This document shows positions 34,442 to 46,299 of a stretch of DNA of 64,000 nucleotides, in pieces. The stretch's first letter is position 1, and each line of letters begins with the position of its first letter. Source of the DNA: Triglochin maritima (taxonomy: Eukaryota > Streptophyta > Magnoliopsida > Alismatales > Juncaginaceae); assembly GCA_963682175.1 (NCBI GenBank), contig OY821770.1:10074501-10138500 (forward strand), read 5' to 3'. The notes under the pieces were generated by a model that ran no database searches, was not told where the DNA came from, and saw only the letters and a program-made list of their open reading frames with translations. Position numbers and translations under genes: made by a program.

Positions 34442-35394
34442 ATTCCAGCCTACACTCCAATAAAGTTTTTTGCTATTAGATGTTGATGTTGATGTTGTTG
34501 TCCCAATCAACAAACGGAGAGCAATCTAATTCATTTGAAAGGCTCAAATTTGTACTTTCTAATTTTTCTTGCACTTCTCACACATTTACATACATTACTT
34601 TGTATGCTAGTTATAACATTACAAATGACTCTTAGACTCCTTCTAAATTAAGATGACTTTTGACTTTCTATCTTCTATGCTAATGACAAGCAATCAAAAC
34701 TATTCAAAGTAAATTATTACAATGCATTGTGACCTATCGTTTGAGCTTCTTCTCATCTTTTCTTCTTCCAACTTGATGACTCATTGCCTTCGATGTCTTG
34801 ATTGCCAACAAGATGGATTAAGATCAATTTTGAACAGATTTATGTACTCCGAATAAGAGTTAGTACAAGAAACAATGCAATACAAATTAAACCTTTTATA
34901 AAAATCCAAAACTGGTTACCTAAAAATCCTATCACAAAATCTTAATCTCAATAATTTAAAAATCACAAAATCCACAAAGGTAAACACAAGAAACCGTAAT
35001 CCTCATGTCGCAGGGTTTCTTACATCTACTATGTGACATCTGACGCATGGCATCAGCTACACCACTGTGGGCCCAGAGATTGCTTCGTTGTGCAGCTGTG
35101 CACGGCAACAGTAAAAGTCATTGTCCTTCTGCCACTATGGGCCCAGCAAATTACTGTTAGCCCCCGTGGGCTTGTCGCCGATTTGTTGTCAGCGGTTACA
35201 CTTCATTGTCGCTGTGGTGGGACCGTCCGTTCAGGTGTTTTCAATAAATTGCTTTAATATTTTTGTTCAAGCACGTTAGCATTTTTCTTTTCCTCTTTTA
35301 ATTTCTCAACAGTAACACCTTGTAAATCATTTTACATCTTCCAGCTCATTTATAACATTTTAGAAATAAAGATCATAAGTTGTCAGAAAACTAA
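34442..35394. other. Stretch without a recognised gene
   Basis: AT-rich with GATGTT repeats near 34480. A GC-rich part at 35000-35240 contains two similar ctgtgggcccag / ctatgggcccag blocks. No frame, RNA gene or repeat boundary could be assigned. Confidence 0.5.
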
Positions 35395-35737
35395 CACAAT
35401 TTCATGATGTTTTACTTGTTAGGTCCATTAGATATATAAAAGTAATATTTTCCTCTTTTATATACTCGTGTCGTCAAATATTTGTAAAGCTACAATAATC
35501 GATGACCAACGCGACAATCTTATCTTGATAATTAATGTTTCATGTTAATTACCATGATTGTGAATAACTTTTGGTTTATGTAAATCATTATCTTTTAAAC
35601 CTCTACGGTTAAGATCAAAAGTTTATTCCTTAACACTTCCAAAAGAATAATACAATAATCAAAGAACAAAATGTTTGCACATTCACTTCATAACAATTGA
35701 CATATAAAAGTAAAACTTTTAGAACACATTCATTTCA
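35395..35737 (-). repeat. Partial 3' LTR of the minus-strand Copia
   Basis: On the minus strand it starts TGAAATGAATGTGTTC after the PPT and follows the family U3 for about 343 bases before similarity stops near 35395, short of the palindrome region. Confidence 0.82.
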
Positions 35738-35752
35738 ATTTCCCACTTGTTA

Positions 35753-38700
35753 TCAAAGTTTTCTTTCAAATACATTCTCAATATATAAAACAATAATAAC
35801 TAGGGTAACCATTTCAAAACACTCATCACGCCAATCCATATGGTTCCTCAAACTCATGGACTCGAAATGCATGTCGCCTTTGGTTTGAGATGTGGGTTTG
35901 GTGAATGGATCAACTGTGTTGTTGTCTGTGTCCACCCATAACAGATTTATTTTTGCCTTCATCGATGAAGTCACGTGTGACAAAGTACTTGCGATCCATG
36001 TACTTCACCTTGTGATGGGATTTGAGATCCTTGATTTGCGAGATAGATGCACTATTGCCGCAAAATAGCTCTATTGGTCCCTCGCTCGAGGGAACTACTC
36101 CAAGCTCTTTAAGGAACTTCTTAATCAACAATCCTTCCTTGCTCGCTTCAGCGACAATCATAACTTCGGAAGCGGTGGTTGAGTCGGCCGTAGTGGTTTG
36201 CTTCCAACTACGCCAACTCACGGCTCCACCATTCAGAAGGAAGACATATCCTGTTTGAGACCTTCTATCGTCGGGATCACTCATGAAACTCGCATTCGAG
36301 TAGCTCTCGGTTATTAGCTCCATTTGTCCTCCATAAACAAGAACCTTATTTTTGGCCCGGTTAAAGTACTTCAGAATATTATTGACCGCAGTCCAATGCT
36401 CATGACCTTCATCGGATTGGTGATGATTTGTCACGCTTAGAGCATACGAGACATCGAGTCTTGTACAAGTCATCGCGTACATGATTTATGATATTGCAGA
36501 AGCATAAGGAATATTTTTCATGTACTCCAAGTCTTTACATGATTCAGCATGTTGAGACTTCTTGAGTTGTACACCCATACTCATTGACACATTGCTCTTT
36601 TTAGAGTTGTTCATGCTAAACATTTCCAAGACATTGTCAATGTACACACGTTGACATAGGCTAATGAGTCTACGGGATCTATCTCTATATATCTTGATTA
36701 CGAAGATGTATTGAGCCTCACCCATGTCTTTCATTGAAAATGCAGATTTCAATGAACTTATTGTTTTCTCAAGCAGAGGTATATGATTTCTGTTTTACGT
36801 GTGTACATAGTCGAATCTTTTCCTTTGATTTTGTTTTCTTTTGTGTGTATTGATAGGGTCATGTTAGTGATCAATTCATGTTAGTGATCAAGCATAAGGA
36901 ATATAGCATTGTTTAGGTGAAAGATAATGGATATAAGATACAAATATAAGCATGAAATGATGTCAATCAATTTTCCATGAGTATGTCATCGACATATAAG
37001 ATCAAGAATACTATGTGGCTCCCACTAACTTTCTTGTATATACAAGTCTCTTCCTTACTTTGGATGAAGTGAATCTTTTTGACTTCCTCGTCAAAATGAT
37101 TGTTCCAACTCCTTGATGCTTGCTTCAATCCATAAATGAGTCTTTGAAGCTTGCATACTTTCTCGTTATTCTTTGGATCTTCAAAACATTAAGGTTGTAC
37201 CATGTACACATCCTCCTCCAAGTTCTCATTAAGGAACGCCATTTTTGACATCCATTTTCCATATTTCATAATCATGAAATGCGGAAATAGCAAGCATAAT
37301 CCGAATAGACTTGAACATGGCAACCGACGAAAAGTTTCATCATAGTTAATTCCTTGGACTTGAGTGAAACCTTTTGCTACAAGTCTTGCTTTGTAGGTTG
37401 TCAAGTTCTCATCCATGTCCATCTTCCTCTTAAAACTCATTTATTTTGAACGACTTTCTTTCCTTGAGGAATGTCAACCAAGTTCCACACTTGATTATCA
37501 TACATGCATTCTATTTCGAATCCCATGTCTTTAAACCACAGTTTGGAGTCCTCTATTTTCATTGCTTCTTGAAAGGTTGAGGGATCATCGATATCAAGTA
37601 CCATGATCTCATGAAGTCCCAAATACATATTGGGTTTCTTCCTTTCCCTCGATGACTTTCTAAGTTCTTTTGGTTCTACGTGTACTTCTCGAACTTCTTC
37701 CACAATTTCTTGCAGAATTGGTTAGTGTTCGATTCTCGAACGTACACTAGGTGGGGACGATTGAGTTTCTCTCACAATTACATGCGAGAGTCTCTCACTC
37801 GCGTTCCCACTAACCAAAGGAACCTTAGTTGAGCCTTCATGATATTGAATGTCACCATTCATATCTTGATCTTGTAGAATATCTTGAGTTTCATCAAGCA
37901 CAATTCTACTCATACTACTTTTTATTCTTTCCAGAAATTCTTTTCTAGAATACAACATCCCTCTCTACAATCACTCGATAGGAGATTAATGCCAAAAGTA
38001 GTATCATCTTGTCTCACGAGGATAACCTATAAAGAAGCATTTATCCGCTCTTAGTTGAAGTTTGGTCGACATCAATCTCTTGATGTAGGCCTCACAACCC
38101 AAATCTTGAGAAAATTGAGTTTAGGTGTTTTACCACTCCACAGCTCATAAGGTGTTTTCTCTACATATTTGGATGAAACATTATTTAGTGTGTAAGCCGC
38201 ATCTTCTAGTACATAACTCCAAAAGTAAAACGACAATTCAACTTGACTAATCATTAATTGAACCATGTCGAGCAATGACATATTCCTCCTTTCAGATACC
38301 CCATTCCACTAAGGTGTACCGGGACGAGTGAGTTGTAGCACAATACCACACTCATTTAGGAAGGAATCAAATTCGGTACTTAAGTACTCACCTCGACGAT
38401 CGGTTCGTAGAGACTTGATTTTCTTGTTGAGTTGGTTCTCTAATTCATTCTTGAATTCCCTGAACTTGTCGAAGGATTCACTTTTGTTTCTCATTAGATA
38501 AATAAAGTCATAACGACTATAGTCATCCCTGAACGTAATGAAGTACCTAAAACTGTTTCTTGCACTTGTACTCATTTGACCATATACATAGGAATGTATC
38601 AAATCGAGCAAGTTATTCGCTCTTTGACCTTTCTTCTTGAAAGGCCTCTTGGTCATTTTGCCCATTAGGCAAGGTTCGCCGTCTCCAATGATTTAAAATC

Positions 38701-39170
38701 AAGTTGACCAAGAAGGTTAGATTCTTGCAATTTCTTGATGCGTTTTTCATTTATGGGACCAAAACGATCATGTCACAAGAGTGTATCATTCACATGAGTA
38801 GTTTTATGTCTTTTATTATTGATGTTTAAAATTTGTCTATTATTTAATTCAAGTAAATAAAGATCATTCCTCACGAATGCATTTGCATAGAAAACTCCAT
38901 TCTTCGATATAGACAAGCAAGAGTTTGAAATATTTATATTAAAATTATCCATATCCAAACATGATGCAGAAATAATATTCTTGCTAATCGAAGGCACATA
39001 ATAGACGTTATTTAAACATAAATTTAACCACTAGAAATTGAAGCTCCACGGAACCTTGTGTAATCGCAGCAACGCTTGCACCATTTCCAACCTTCAAAAT
39101 CATCTCGTTTTTCGCGAATTCCTTCCTATCCTTTAGTAGCTGCACATATGAAATTATTTGAGCATAAAAT
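35753..39170 (-). pseudogene. pol: Copia Pol remnant on the minus strand
   Basis: Integrase (38665-38309) has DLIHSYVYGQMSTSARN; the residue after HS, normally Asp, is Tyr. DDYSRYDFIYLM and LRTDRRGEYLS follow. The linker (37703-37437) has KELRKSSRERKKPNMYLGLH. RT pieces at 37440-36486 carry TYKARLVAKGFTQVQGINYDE and an LYVDDIL box near 36990 out of frame. The RNase H part (36482-35910) is the best preserved and holds FMSDPDDRRSQTGYVFLLNG and TASEVMIVAEA. A tail with VDPFTKPTSQTK runs to 35753. Frames break at least five times. This copy keeps the RNase H region that the plus-strand relative lost. Confidence 0.88.
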
Positions 39171-39184
39171 CCTGTATAGATTAC

Positions 39185-39808
39185 CTAATCATGGACAGAG
39201 GTGACTAAAATTTTCTCAATAACAAATATACCTTTGGCCTTTTTGGGACGCTTACGCTCAATCACTCCATTGTCAAGGTCCTCCTTGTACTTGAGGGGAT
39301 TTGGCCAGATGTATCCCTTTTCATCACAGTGAAAGCACTCTGTGTTGGAAGTCAAAGATTTTGAAGAATTCCCCCTCGAGGCACTCACACGAGCACCTCC
39401 TACTCTCTTGCTCTTAATTGTCGTCTTTTTGGTGAATGTGGCTTTATCTTTGGTGATCTTCTTGCTCCCTCCATGGACAGCTAGGACGTGCTTGTCCAGA
39501 CCCTTGCCCATGTCAACTTCAACTGTTCTGAGAGTGTTGTGAAGCTCCTTAAGACTCACACATTTCTCACGCACATGATAGTGCATAATGAAGTCCTTGT
39601 AGGACAGGACTAGAGAACCAAGAATCAAATCTTCTGCAATGTCATCAGGCATCGAGGAAGAGAGTTTCGACAACTTATCAAGGTATCCTTGCATAGTGAG
39701 AAAATGCATAGATTCCAATGTTCCCTCCGCCATGTGGCACCTTGTGAGCGCGATGGTAGTCTTATAACGTTCTTTTCTAGAATTATCCATTAACATCTTT
39801 GTTAGAGC
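39185..39808 (-). pseudogene. gag: Copia Gag C-terminal two-thirds, truncated
   Basis: The frame starts inside Gag (ALTKMLMDNSRKERYKTTIA) and runs to SVHD. It matches 26150-26790 of the plus-strand copy. The zinc knuckle reads CFHCDEKGYIWPNP: the His and the last Cys are lost. The first ~110 Gag codons are absent because the sequence ends at the plus-strand LTR. Confidence 0.85.
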
Positions 39809-41719
39809 TGAAAGGAATGTGTTCTAAAAGTTTTACTTTTATATGTCAATTATTATGAATTGCATGTGCAAACATTTGTTCCTTAATTATGGTATTCGTC
39901 TTTTGGAAGTGTTAAGGAAGAGGCGTTTGGTCCTTAACCGTAAAGCTCTAAAAGATAATGGTTTACATAAATCAAAAGTTATTCACAATCATGGTAATTA
40001 ACATGAAACATTAATCACCGAGATAAGATTGTCGTGTTGGTCATTGATTGTTGTAGCTCTACAAATAATTGACGACACAAGTATATAAAAGAGGAAAAGA
40101 TTACTTTTATATATTGAATAGACCTAACAAGTAAAACATTATGGAATTGTGTTTCGTGTCATTAATGTTTTACTGTGTCTTGGATCCTAAGATATGAGAC
40201 TTATATCTTTTCACTCAAGAAGTGCTTAATTTGATTATTGTCAAAAGCTATCAATGAGTATAGTGATAAACGCAATAGTTGGTTGAACATGACTTGTACT
40301 GGAAAAGATAGCTAGTTAAACGATTATCGTTGACCCTCTTAATTGAGTAATGATATTAGTGGGCCCCTTGATAAAGCAAAATTATAAAGTGTACAATGTA
40401 ACTTGCGTTAAGTTACATAGTTATAATTATCTTAAAGAGATCAAGAAATGAATATAATACAAAGGTGACACATTTTTACTTTGTATATATTCTTAATATC
40501 ATGAGGCAAAGGACGGACACAAGTTGTGCACTTACATCACAAAATGGATTGTGTTTAGTTCGAGTGGAACAAAGACATCTATGCTAATTGGGTAACTATA
40601 ATGTGTAGCTAGATACCGTTTATAGTTTGACATATTAAGTGTTTAATATTGCTGTCAATTTGGCTTAGATCCTCATATAGGTCACACCACAAAACTGGGA
40701 AACAAGATGCTTGATTTTAAGTTCATATGATGTGTCGGGTTTCATGTGAAAATGGGACACATGTGGTGAATGAATAAAATCAATATGTCAAGAGAATTGA
40801 CATAATTAGAATCATAATAAATTCATATGAGGTGTATATATTATGTGGTGTAATAATTTAATATTGCATAGGATAATATATTACATAAGATGTGAATTTG
40901 CTAAAAAAACCCCAAACTCGGTGAACCGTTCAGTGTTCGGTCGACTGGGGTATCTTCGGATCGATTAACCGAATGGGGAACGGGTAATCACAATTGGTTG
41001 ACCAAAATTGTCTGGAGTGCCTGGACAATCGGGTTCGGTTAACCGAGTGTGAACGGTCAACCGAGAAAGAGTATTTACGGTAGACCGAATGTGACACGGT
41101 CATCCGATGACTATGCTCTAGGAGAAATTTTGGTGAGTCATACGTAGACCAAAGAGAAGACGTGGTTCGTCCGAATTTTTCCAGAGAATTTTTCTCATAT
41201 GGAATCGGTCGACCGTCTAGCTCACGGTGCACCATACATGTGTTATAACAGAACAGTTCGGTGGACCGAATAATTCTCGGTAGACCAAACCGTGCGATTT
41301 CTGCCTAAATTATTAAGAATTATTTAGATCATGCATGGATTAATTCCAGATTTAATTAAAACGTTTTAGAGGATGCTTATGTGACAATTAGAAATTAATT
41401 TTAGGAGAGCATAAGTAAGAGATCATGACTAAGTAATAGTTCTTGATAAGGATGTTTTGGGAGCCTATAAAATGACCCCTCATCCTACTTGTTTAGGTTA
41501 ATACAAAAATTCTTTCTGTCATTAATCTCTCCCTTAATCACCACGAAAATCTCTTAGTAATTTAAGTTTTGGAGATAGAAAATCTCAGGAGCTTAAAAAG
41601 GGGTTATTAGCTAGATTCTAAGCCTAATTAGAGATTGATTGGCTAGCTCATTCCTCTCTAATCTTGTTTAGAGTTTGGTGAATACTTGGAGGCGAATCGG
41701 CGCGTGATTCAACGGGCAA
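39809..41719 (+). repeat. Copia LTR, left part, interrupted by gypsy
   Basis: It starts TGAAAGGAATGTG, with the U3 of the same family as 22287. A partly decayed palindrome array lies at 40918-41290 and a TATAAAA box at 41466. It stops at ggcaa (41715-41719), where the gypsy element inserted, and resumes after the second ggcaa at 52029-52233. The joined LTR would be about 2.1 kb. Confidence 0.88.
40918..41290. repeat. Diverged CGGTCGACCG-type array
   Basis: Sites include CGGTCGACTG, CGGTTAACCG, CGGTCAACCG, CGGTAGACCG, CGGTCATCCG and one CGGTCGACCG near 41206. Symmetry is kept in some mutated sites (CGGTTAACCG). Confidence 0.8.
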
Positions 41720-41790
41720 TGATGCATTGCATACATTGCATCATATGTCTTTCATTTAGATTACTTTTATATCAATAAATGCTACTAAGG
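41720..41790 (+). repeat. Remnant of gypsy 5' LTR (71 bases)
   Basis: It is identical in wording to the first 71 bases of the LTRs at 49724 and nearly so to 50784 (TGATGCATTGC to ctactaagg), after which the sequence differs completely. Confidence 0.85.
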
Positions 41791-42412
41791 TGAACCAGAC
41801 TGAGCATGCGTAGGTAACCTTTGTTGCCTTTTTTTCCTCGTAATTTCTAGTTTCGGAAAATTTCCTTTTGTAGAACTGCACATGTTAAGCTTAAATTCCC
41901 TAATTGGCAATAATTCAACAATGACCTAAAAATTGGCAAAACTAGAAGAACTTAGTGCATGCATCATATAATGTTTTGTTTGCATTATTCTTGCTAAATT
42001 CTTGCAAATTATTTTTATTATTGAAGAGTGCTGGAGGCAAGGTACGTATCGCGTTTTAACGATTGTATTTAAGCATATAATTTAGTTTGCATACAACCTT
42101 GTAATTGCCCCATCTAAAGACCATTGTTTGACTATCTTTGCTAGATTTAAGTTAAACCATCTTAAGGGCAACTCCGTAGGAAAAGATACGGTGGGGATTT
42201 CATCACCCTTCCGTGGCTCACAAATCACAATCCTAAAGTGTCACCCAAGCCTTAAATTAAAATCAATTAGACATTGGCCCCTAAGGATTCGTACTCAATT
42301 AAGGAGAAAAATTGGTTTGACTTGCTATGACCTGAAGCCGATCGAATTTAAGTTAGTGTCTAGAAAGTGTTTTTGTGTTGACGTAAGTATTTCAAGCGAA
42401 GTGGTTGTCTAA

Positions 42413-42440
42413 TTGGCACCGACTCTGTCGGAAGCGCCCC
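42413..42440 (+). promoter_or_regulatory. Possible degenerate gypsy primer-binding site
   Basis: TTGGCACCGACTCTGTCGG resembles the TGGCGCC-type primer site of Athila/Tat elements. It is followed by a typical leader with tctc-rich and A-rich blocks up to the gag start. Because the LTR before it does not match the other LTR copies, the assignment is weak. Confidence 0.35.
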
Positions 42441-42799
42441 CACTAGCTATACACTGCCTGGCCAATTTGGTTTGATTAGTGAGGGAGGTGAATCAAGCAA
42501 ATCAATTCGACTCAACCAGTTAGGAGTCGTCTAGATCTAAGCGACACTAGGTCTATGATTGTTTGAACCGTGCTTTCTTAGGAAATTTCTTATCGACCCT
42601 CTTTTCTATCTTTAGAGTTAAGTTTCCCTTCTCATCTGAGTCTTCTTTCTCTTCTTACCTCAATTCTCTAGATTAGGATTCATTTCTCATCTTTCCCCAT
42701 TCTATTGTTTGTTTCCCTTTTGAAAAAAACATAAAAAAACATTAAAAAACGAAAAAAAAATTGTAATTAATTCTTGAAATTAAATTTGGAATTTAAATT

Positions 42800-43044
42800 T
42801 TGAATTTGAGTTCAAAAATTGATTCAACCCGGTGCACTCAGATTTGGATTCGGGACTTGAGTAATCGACTCTCACGAGTTCATCTAGATTCCAGTCTGGA
42901 ACTTAGCCCCAATCCATCTGCTGCACCACCTCACCCGGATCCAATGGGTGAGAATGTAGTGGACCCACCTGTTGCACAACCTATAACTCTGAGGGATCGA
43001 TGCTACCCAGCGATGGCTGCTCAGCCATCGTGCATCGTTATGCC
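42800..43044 (+). pseudogene. gag: Gypsy Gag N-terminus, interrupted by hAT
   Basis: The frame ends RTLRD-like ITLRDRCYPAMAAQPSCIVMP, the usual N-terminal motif of Athila-type Gag, and is interrupted at 43044. It resumes at 46300 with TIPGRDFELKAQYLSMLP. Removing the insertion and one target copy restores the reading frame at this point. The true start is uncertain. Confidence 0.7.
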
Positions 43045-43369
43045 TAGGGCTGGCAATTTGGGTCATGACACGAAATTCGAACCCGAACCCGACACTAAAT
43101 ATCACGATTCGGGTCGACACGAATGACACGAACTGTAATTCGGGTCGACACGAATGACACGAACTGTAATTCGAGTCGGGTTCGGGTTAGTGTATTTCGT
43201 GTTTCGTGTAATTCGGGTTGACACGAATAACCCGAAATAGAAATACCAAAATCTCAATATTCCTAAATCCTAACCCTAACTTATTCACTCACTCACTCAC
43301 TCTTCACAAATCACAGCCGCCTCCAACACAAACCAAACCCTTCCTAACCCTAAACCCGTCTCCACTCTC

Positions 43370-43650
43370 CACTCCTCTCGCGGCGCCATCCTCACCACCC
43401 CAACTCCTCTCCTCTCGCCGTCCTCTCCTCTCACCATCCCGTCTCCTCTCCTCTCGCCGTCCCCCCCCTCTCGCTGTCCTCTCCTCTCGCCGTCCTCGCC
43501 ACGTCGTCACATCTCGTCGTCCTCATCACATCGTCACATCTCGCCGTCCTCTCGCCGTTCTCGCCAGTCTCCTCTCACTGTCCTCGCCACATCTCGCCGT
43601 CCTCGCCAGTCTCCTCTCGCCGTCCTCACCACGTCGTCACATCTCGCCAT
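43370..43650 (+). repeat. CTCTCGCCGTCCTC minisatellite in the hAT leader
   Basis: Variants of TCCTCTCGCCG and CACATCGTCACATCTCGCCG repeat about 15 times. The region is pyrimidine-rich and CpG-rich, unlike its AT-rich surroundings, and yields a chance 152-residue frame rich in Ser, Arg and Pro that I do not accept as a gene. Confidence 0.8.
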
Positions 43651-43750
43651 TTGGAACAATTTTGTGCTTAGGGTAATGGAATCTTCGCTTATTGCTCTAT
43701 TTGGATTTTGGTTGGAAAATGGTGAAGTGTTTGATTTTTGCTTTCTGAAA

Positions 43751-44048
43751 TTTTCTTTAGATTTTGGTTGGTGAAGTTAACTTATCTGAATTTCTCCGAA
43801 TTTCTCTGATTTTTTTCTGAATTTCTCTGAATTTTCACCCAAAAAAATTTGAGTGATAGCCCATGAACATTCTCTCCAAAATTTTGTTCACTTATATACA
43901 ATGTGTGTTTCATTATCATATTTTCTTTAGATTTTGGTTGGTGAAGTTAACTTCTCTGAATTTCTCTGAATTTCTCTGATTTTTTCTGAATTTCTCTGAA
44001 TTTTCACCCAAAAAAATTTGAGTGATAGCCCATGAACATTCTCTCCAA
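43751..44048 (+). repeat. Direct duplication of ~129 bases
   Basis: 43751-43879 and 43921-44048 are nearly identical (ttttctttagattttggttgg to gaacattctctccaa), differing by a few substitutions and one T. They lie in the hAT leader just before the transposase coding part. Confidence 0.88.
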
Positions 44049-44305
44049 GATGTAAGACTTCTCTTCACAAAAAAGGTCAAAAACTAGACTGATGCATGCA
44101 CTGGAACATCCGCATTTAATATTTATGTCATGCTTGCTTTCAAAAAAAATATAGTTCTTTCAAATTATGTTGATTAGTTTGCACCTTTACTCTTGTAGTA
44201 ATATAATTGATATGGTAGATTTCTTGTATTCACATTATTGATATGGTAGTTTTGTCGCTGATATATGGTTTATTTATTTTTATGTAAAGGAAATCGTTAT
44301 TGCAA

Positions 44306-45700
44306 ATGGAATCAGTCGATGTGATTGGCAATGAAAATGATTTAGTAGACTGTAACGTGGAAGAATTAGAAGTAGAACAAGTCGACACTAGTAATGTAAG
44401 CTCAAACCCGAAAGGAAAAGCGAAACGTAAATTTTCTAAAAGATCGCAAGTTTGGAACTTTTTTGAGGAGCTCAATGACCAACCCGACCAAATAAAGAGG
44501 TCAAAATGCAAAGCTTGTGGGTTGACTTATGTTGCTGAGGGTAAATTTGGGACTGGAAATATGCAACGTCACATTAAAGTTTGTCCTAGGAGTAGTTCTC
44601 GTGATATTGGACAAATGTTGTTAGCTGGTAGTGGGAGTAGTGAGTCAAGGTCATTGGGGATGCATAATGCAAAGTTCGATTCTGAAAAGTTCACTGAATT
44701 AATTGTGTCTGCGATTGTGATGCATGATTTGCCATTCCAGTTTGTTGAATATGAGGGATTTAGGAGACTTTGTCAATACTTGAGGCCTGATGTTCATGTT
44801 GTTAGTAGAAATACTGCGAAAGCGAAATGCATCAAAATGTTTCATCGAGAAAAGGTTAGGATCAATACTCTCTTACATGCAAATCGTAGTAGAATCAGTT
44901 TGACTTCCAAGACATTCAATGAGGGTTTTGATGCTAATTGCTCATTTTTAAGGTGATTTTTCTACTTCTTCGAGTTTCATGCTTAATATTTTCTTACTTT
45001 TTAGTAAATTTGATCATATTTTACTTTTATTCTCTTGAATTGTAGGAATTTGACAATGCTTTTTTAGACAATTCAACATCTTTAAAGTCACAATTGGAAA
45101 TTTATCTGGAGGACCCAAGGATGAGTAGACAAGATAATGTGGATATTCTTGCATTTTGGAAATCAAATAAAAATCGGTATCCAATTGTTGCTGCTATGGC
45201 TCGTGATATCCTTGCAATTCCAGTCTCAACTGTTGCTTCTGAAGCTGCCTTTAGTGTTGGAGGTCGTGTTTTAGATCAGTTTCGTAGCTCTCTTAAGCCA
45301 AGTACGGTTGAGGCAATAATTTGCACCAGAGATTGGCTCTTTGGAGATAAAGGTCTCACCACAATATACTTAAACTCTCATTTATCTTTATTTATGTTTT
45401 AGTTTGTCAAATAATTTAATCTACCTAGCATGTTGAATGAGTAACGAAATTATGCATACAACTTGACACTTGTTTCAACTTTGAACTACTTTTACCAGGT
45501 GATACAAAAATTTATGAAGATATTGACAAACTTACACAAGATGTGCTGGACGAAATTGATAACTCATTAGAAGAAGGAATCAATTCTCATGAAGGTTTGT
45601 CAACATTCACATCTTTAATCTTTTCATTTTAAATAAAATAAATTGATTGTTACATTGTTTTGACAACATCATTAATCCTACCACAGGTTTGGAATCATAA
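44306..45700 (+). pseudogene. hAT transposase with BED finger and hATC domain, core deleted
   Basis: A hAT transposase binds element ends through an N-terminal BED zinc finger and dimerises through the C-terminal hATC domain. Exon-like part 1 (44306-44956) holds the finger CKACGLTYVAEGKFGTGNMQRH and runs to RISLTSKTFN. Here the family normally continues into the RNase H-like core, which is absent. Part 2 (45046-45352) holds the hATC motif IPVSTVASEAAFSVGGRVLD and WLFGDK. Introns with GT/AG ends join it to 45499-45594 and 45687-45700 (stop). The first part runs into a stop at 44956, so no continuous protein is made. Roughly 300 residues are lost compared with normal hAT transposases. Confidence 0.85.
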
Positions 45701-46299
45701 CTTGGACTCTTGGAGCGATGTTGAGTGTAATAGTGGAATGAGTTTATAATTATGGATGTTTTATTATGGATATTAGACTATTGTTATGGATGTTTTATTA
45801 TGGATGTTTTATTATGGATTATTATTATGGATGGTTTATTATTAGACTATTGTTTTTTTTAAATTTGTGATGTTGAATGTAATATTGGTGTAGGTTTATA
45901 ATTAATTTCGTGTCAGTTCGTTGTATTAGATGTGTTTAAGTTAATCAGGTTAATTGGTATTAATTTGGTAAATTTGTGTCAAACAAGTCATAATTGGTGT
46001 CAAACAGGTTAATTCATGTGAAAAATTCGTGTCAAACAAGTCAGTTCGTGTTATTCGGGTTAATTCGTGTTCGTGTCAACACGAACACGAAAAATGGATT
46101 CGTGTCATCGTGGGTCGTGTTCGGGTTACCAAATTCGTGTTCGGGTTTAATAATAGTTTTTCGTGTTCGTGTTCGTGTCGACTATTTCATAGTAATTCGT
46201 GTTCGTGTTCGTGTTCGGGTCGAGAAAAAATAATTCGTGTCAATTCGTGTTCGTGTCAAACACGACACGAAACACGAATTTGCCACCCCTAGTTATGCC

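Larger units (their letters stand above)
35395..39808 (-). mobile_element. Truncated minus-strand Copia of the same family
   Basis: Read in reverse: a gag missing its N-terminus, then integrase, RT and RNase H remnants, the PPT (AAGTGGGAAAT at 35738-35750) and the first ~343 bases of a 3' LTR (35737 to about 35395). The 5' LTR and PBS are missing: gag is cut at 39808, where a plus-strand LTR begins. Protein motifs match the element at 22287-31724 closely. Confidence 0.85.
43045..46291 (+). mobile_element. hAT transposon (3247 bp) with core-deleted transposase
   Basis: Perfect 8-bp duplications gttatgcc lie at 43037-43044 and 46292-46299. Terminal inverted repeats are TAGGGCTGGCAA on the left and TTGCCACCCCTA on the right. 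The subterminal 200-400 bases on each side are full of TTCGTGT/ACACGAA repeats. The coding part lies on the plus strand and lacks the catalytic region, so the copy cannot move itself. Confidence 0.93.

Noticed and set aside
43218..43676. 152-residue Ser/Arg/Pro frame in the hAT leader
   Set aside because: Produced by the CTCTCGCCGTCCTC minisatellite; no homology motif.
46029..46292. Val/Arg/Cys-Ser repeat frames near 46000-46290
   Set aside because: Translations of the TTCGTGT subterminal repeats of the hAT element.
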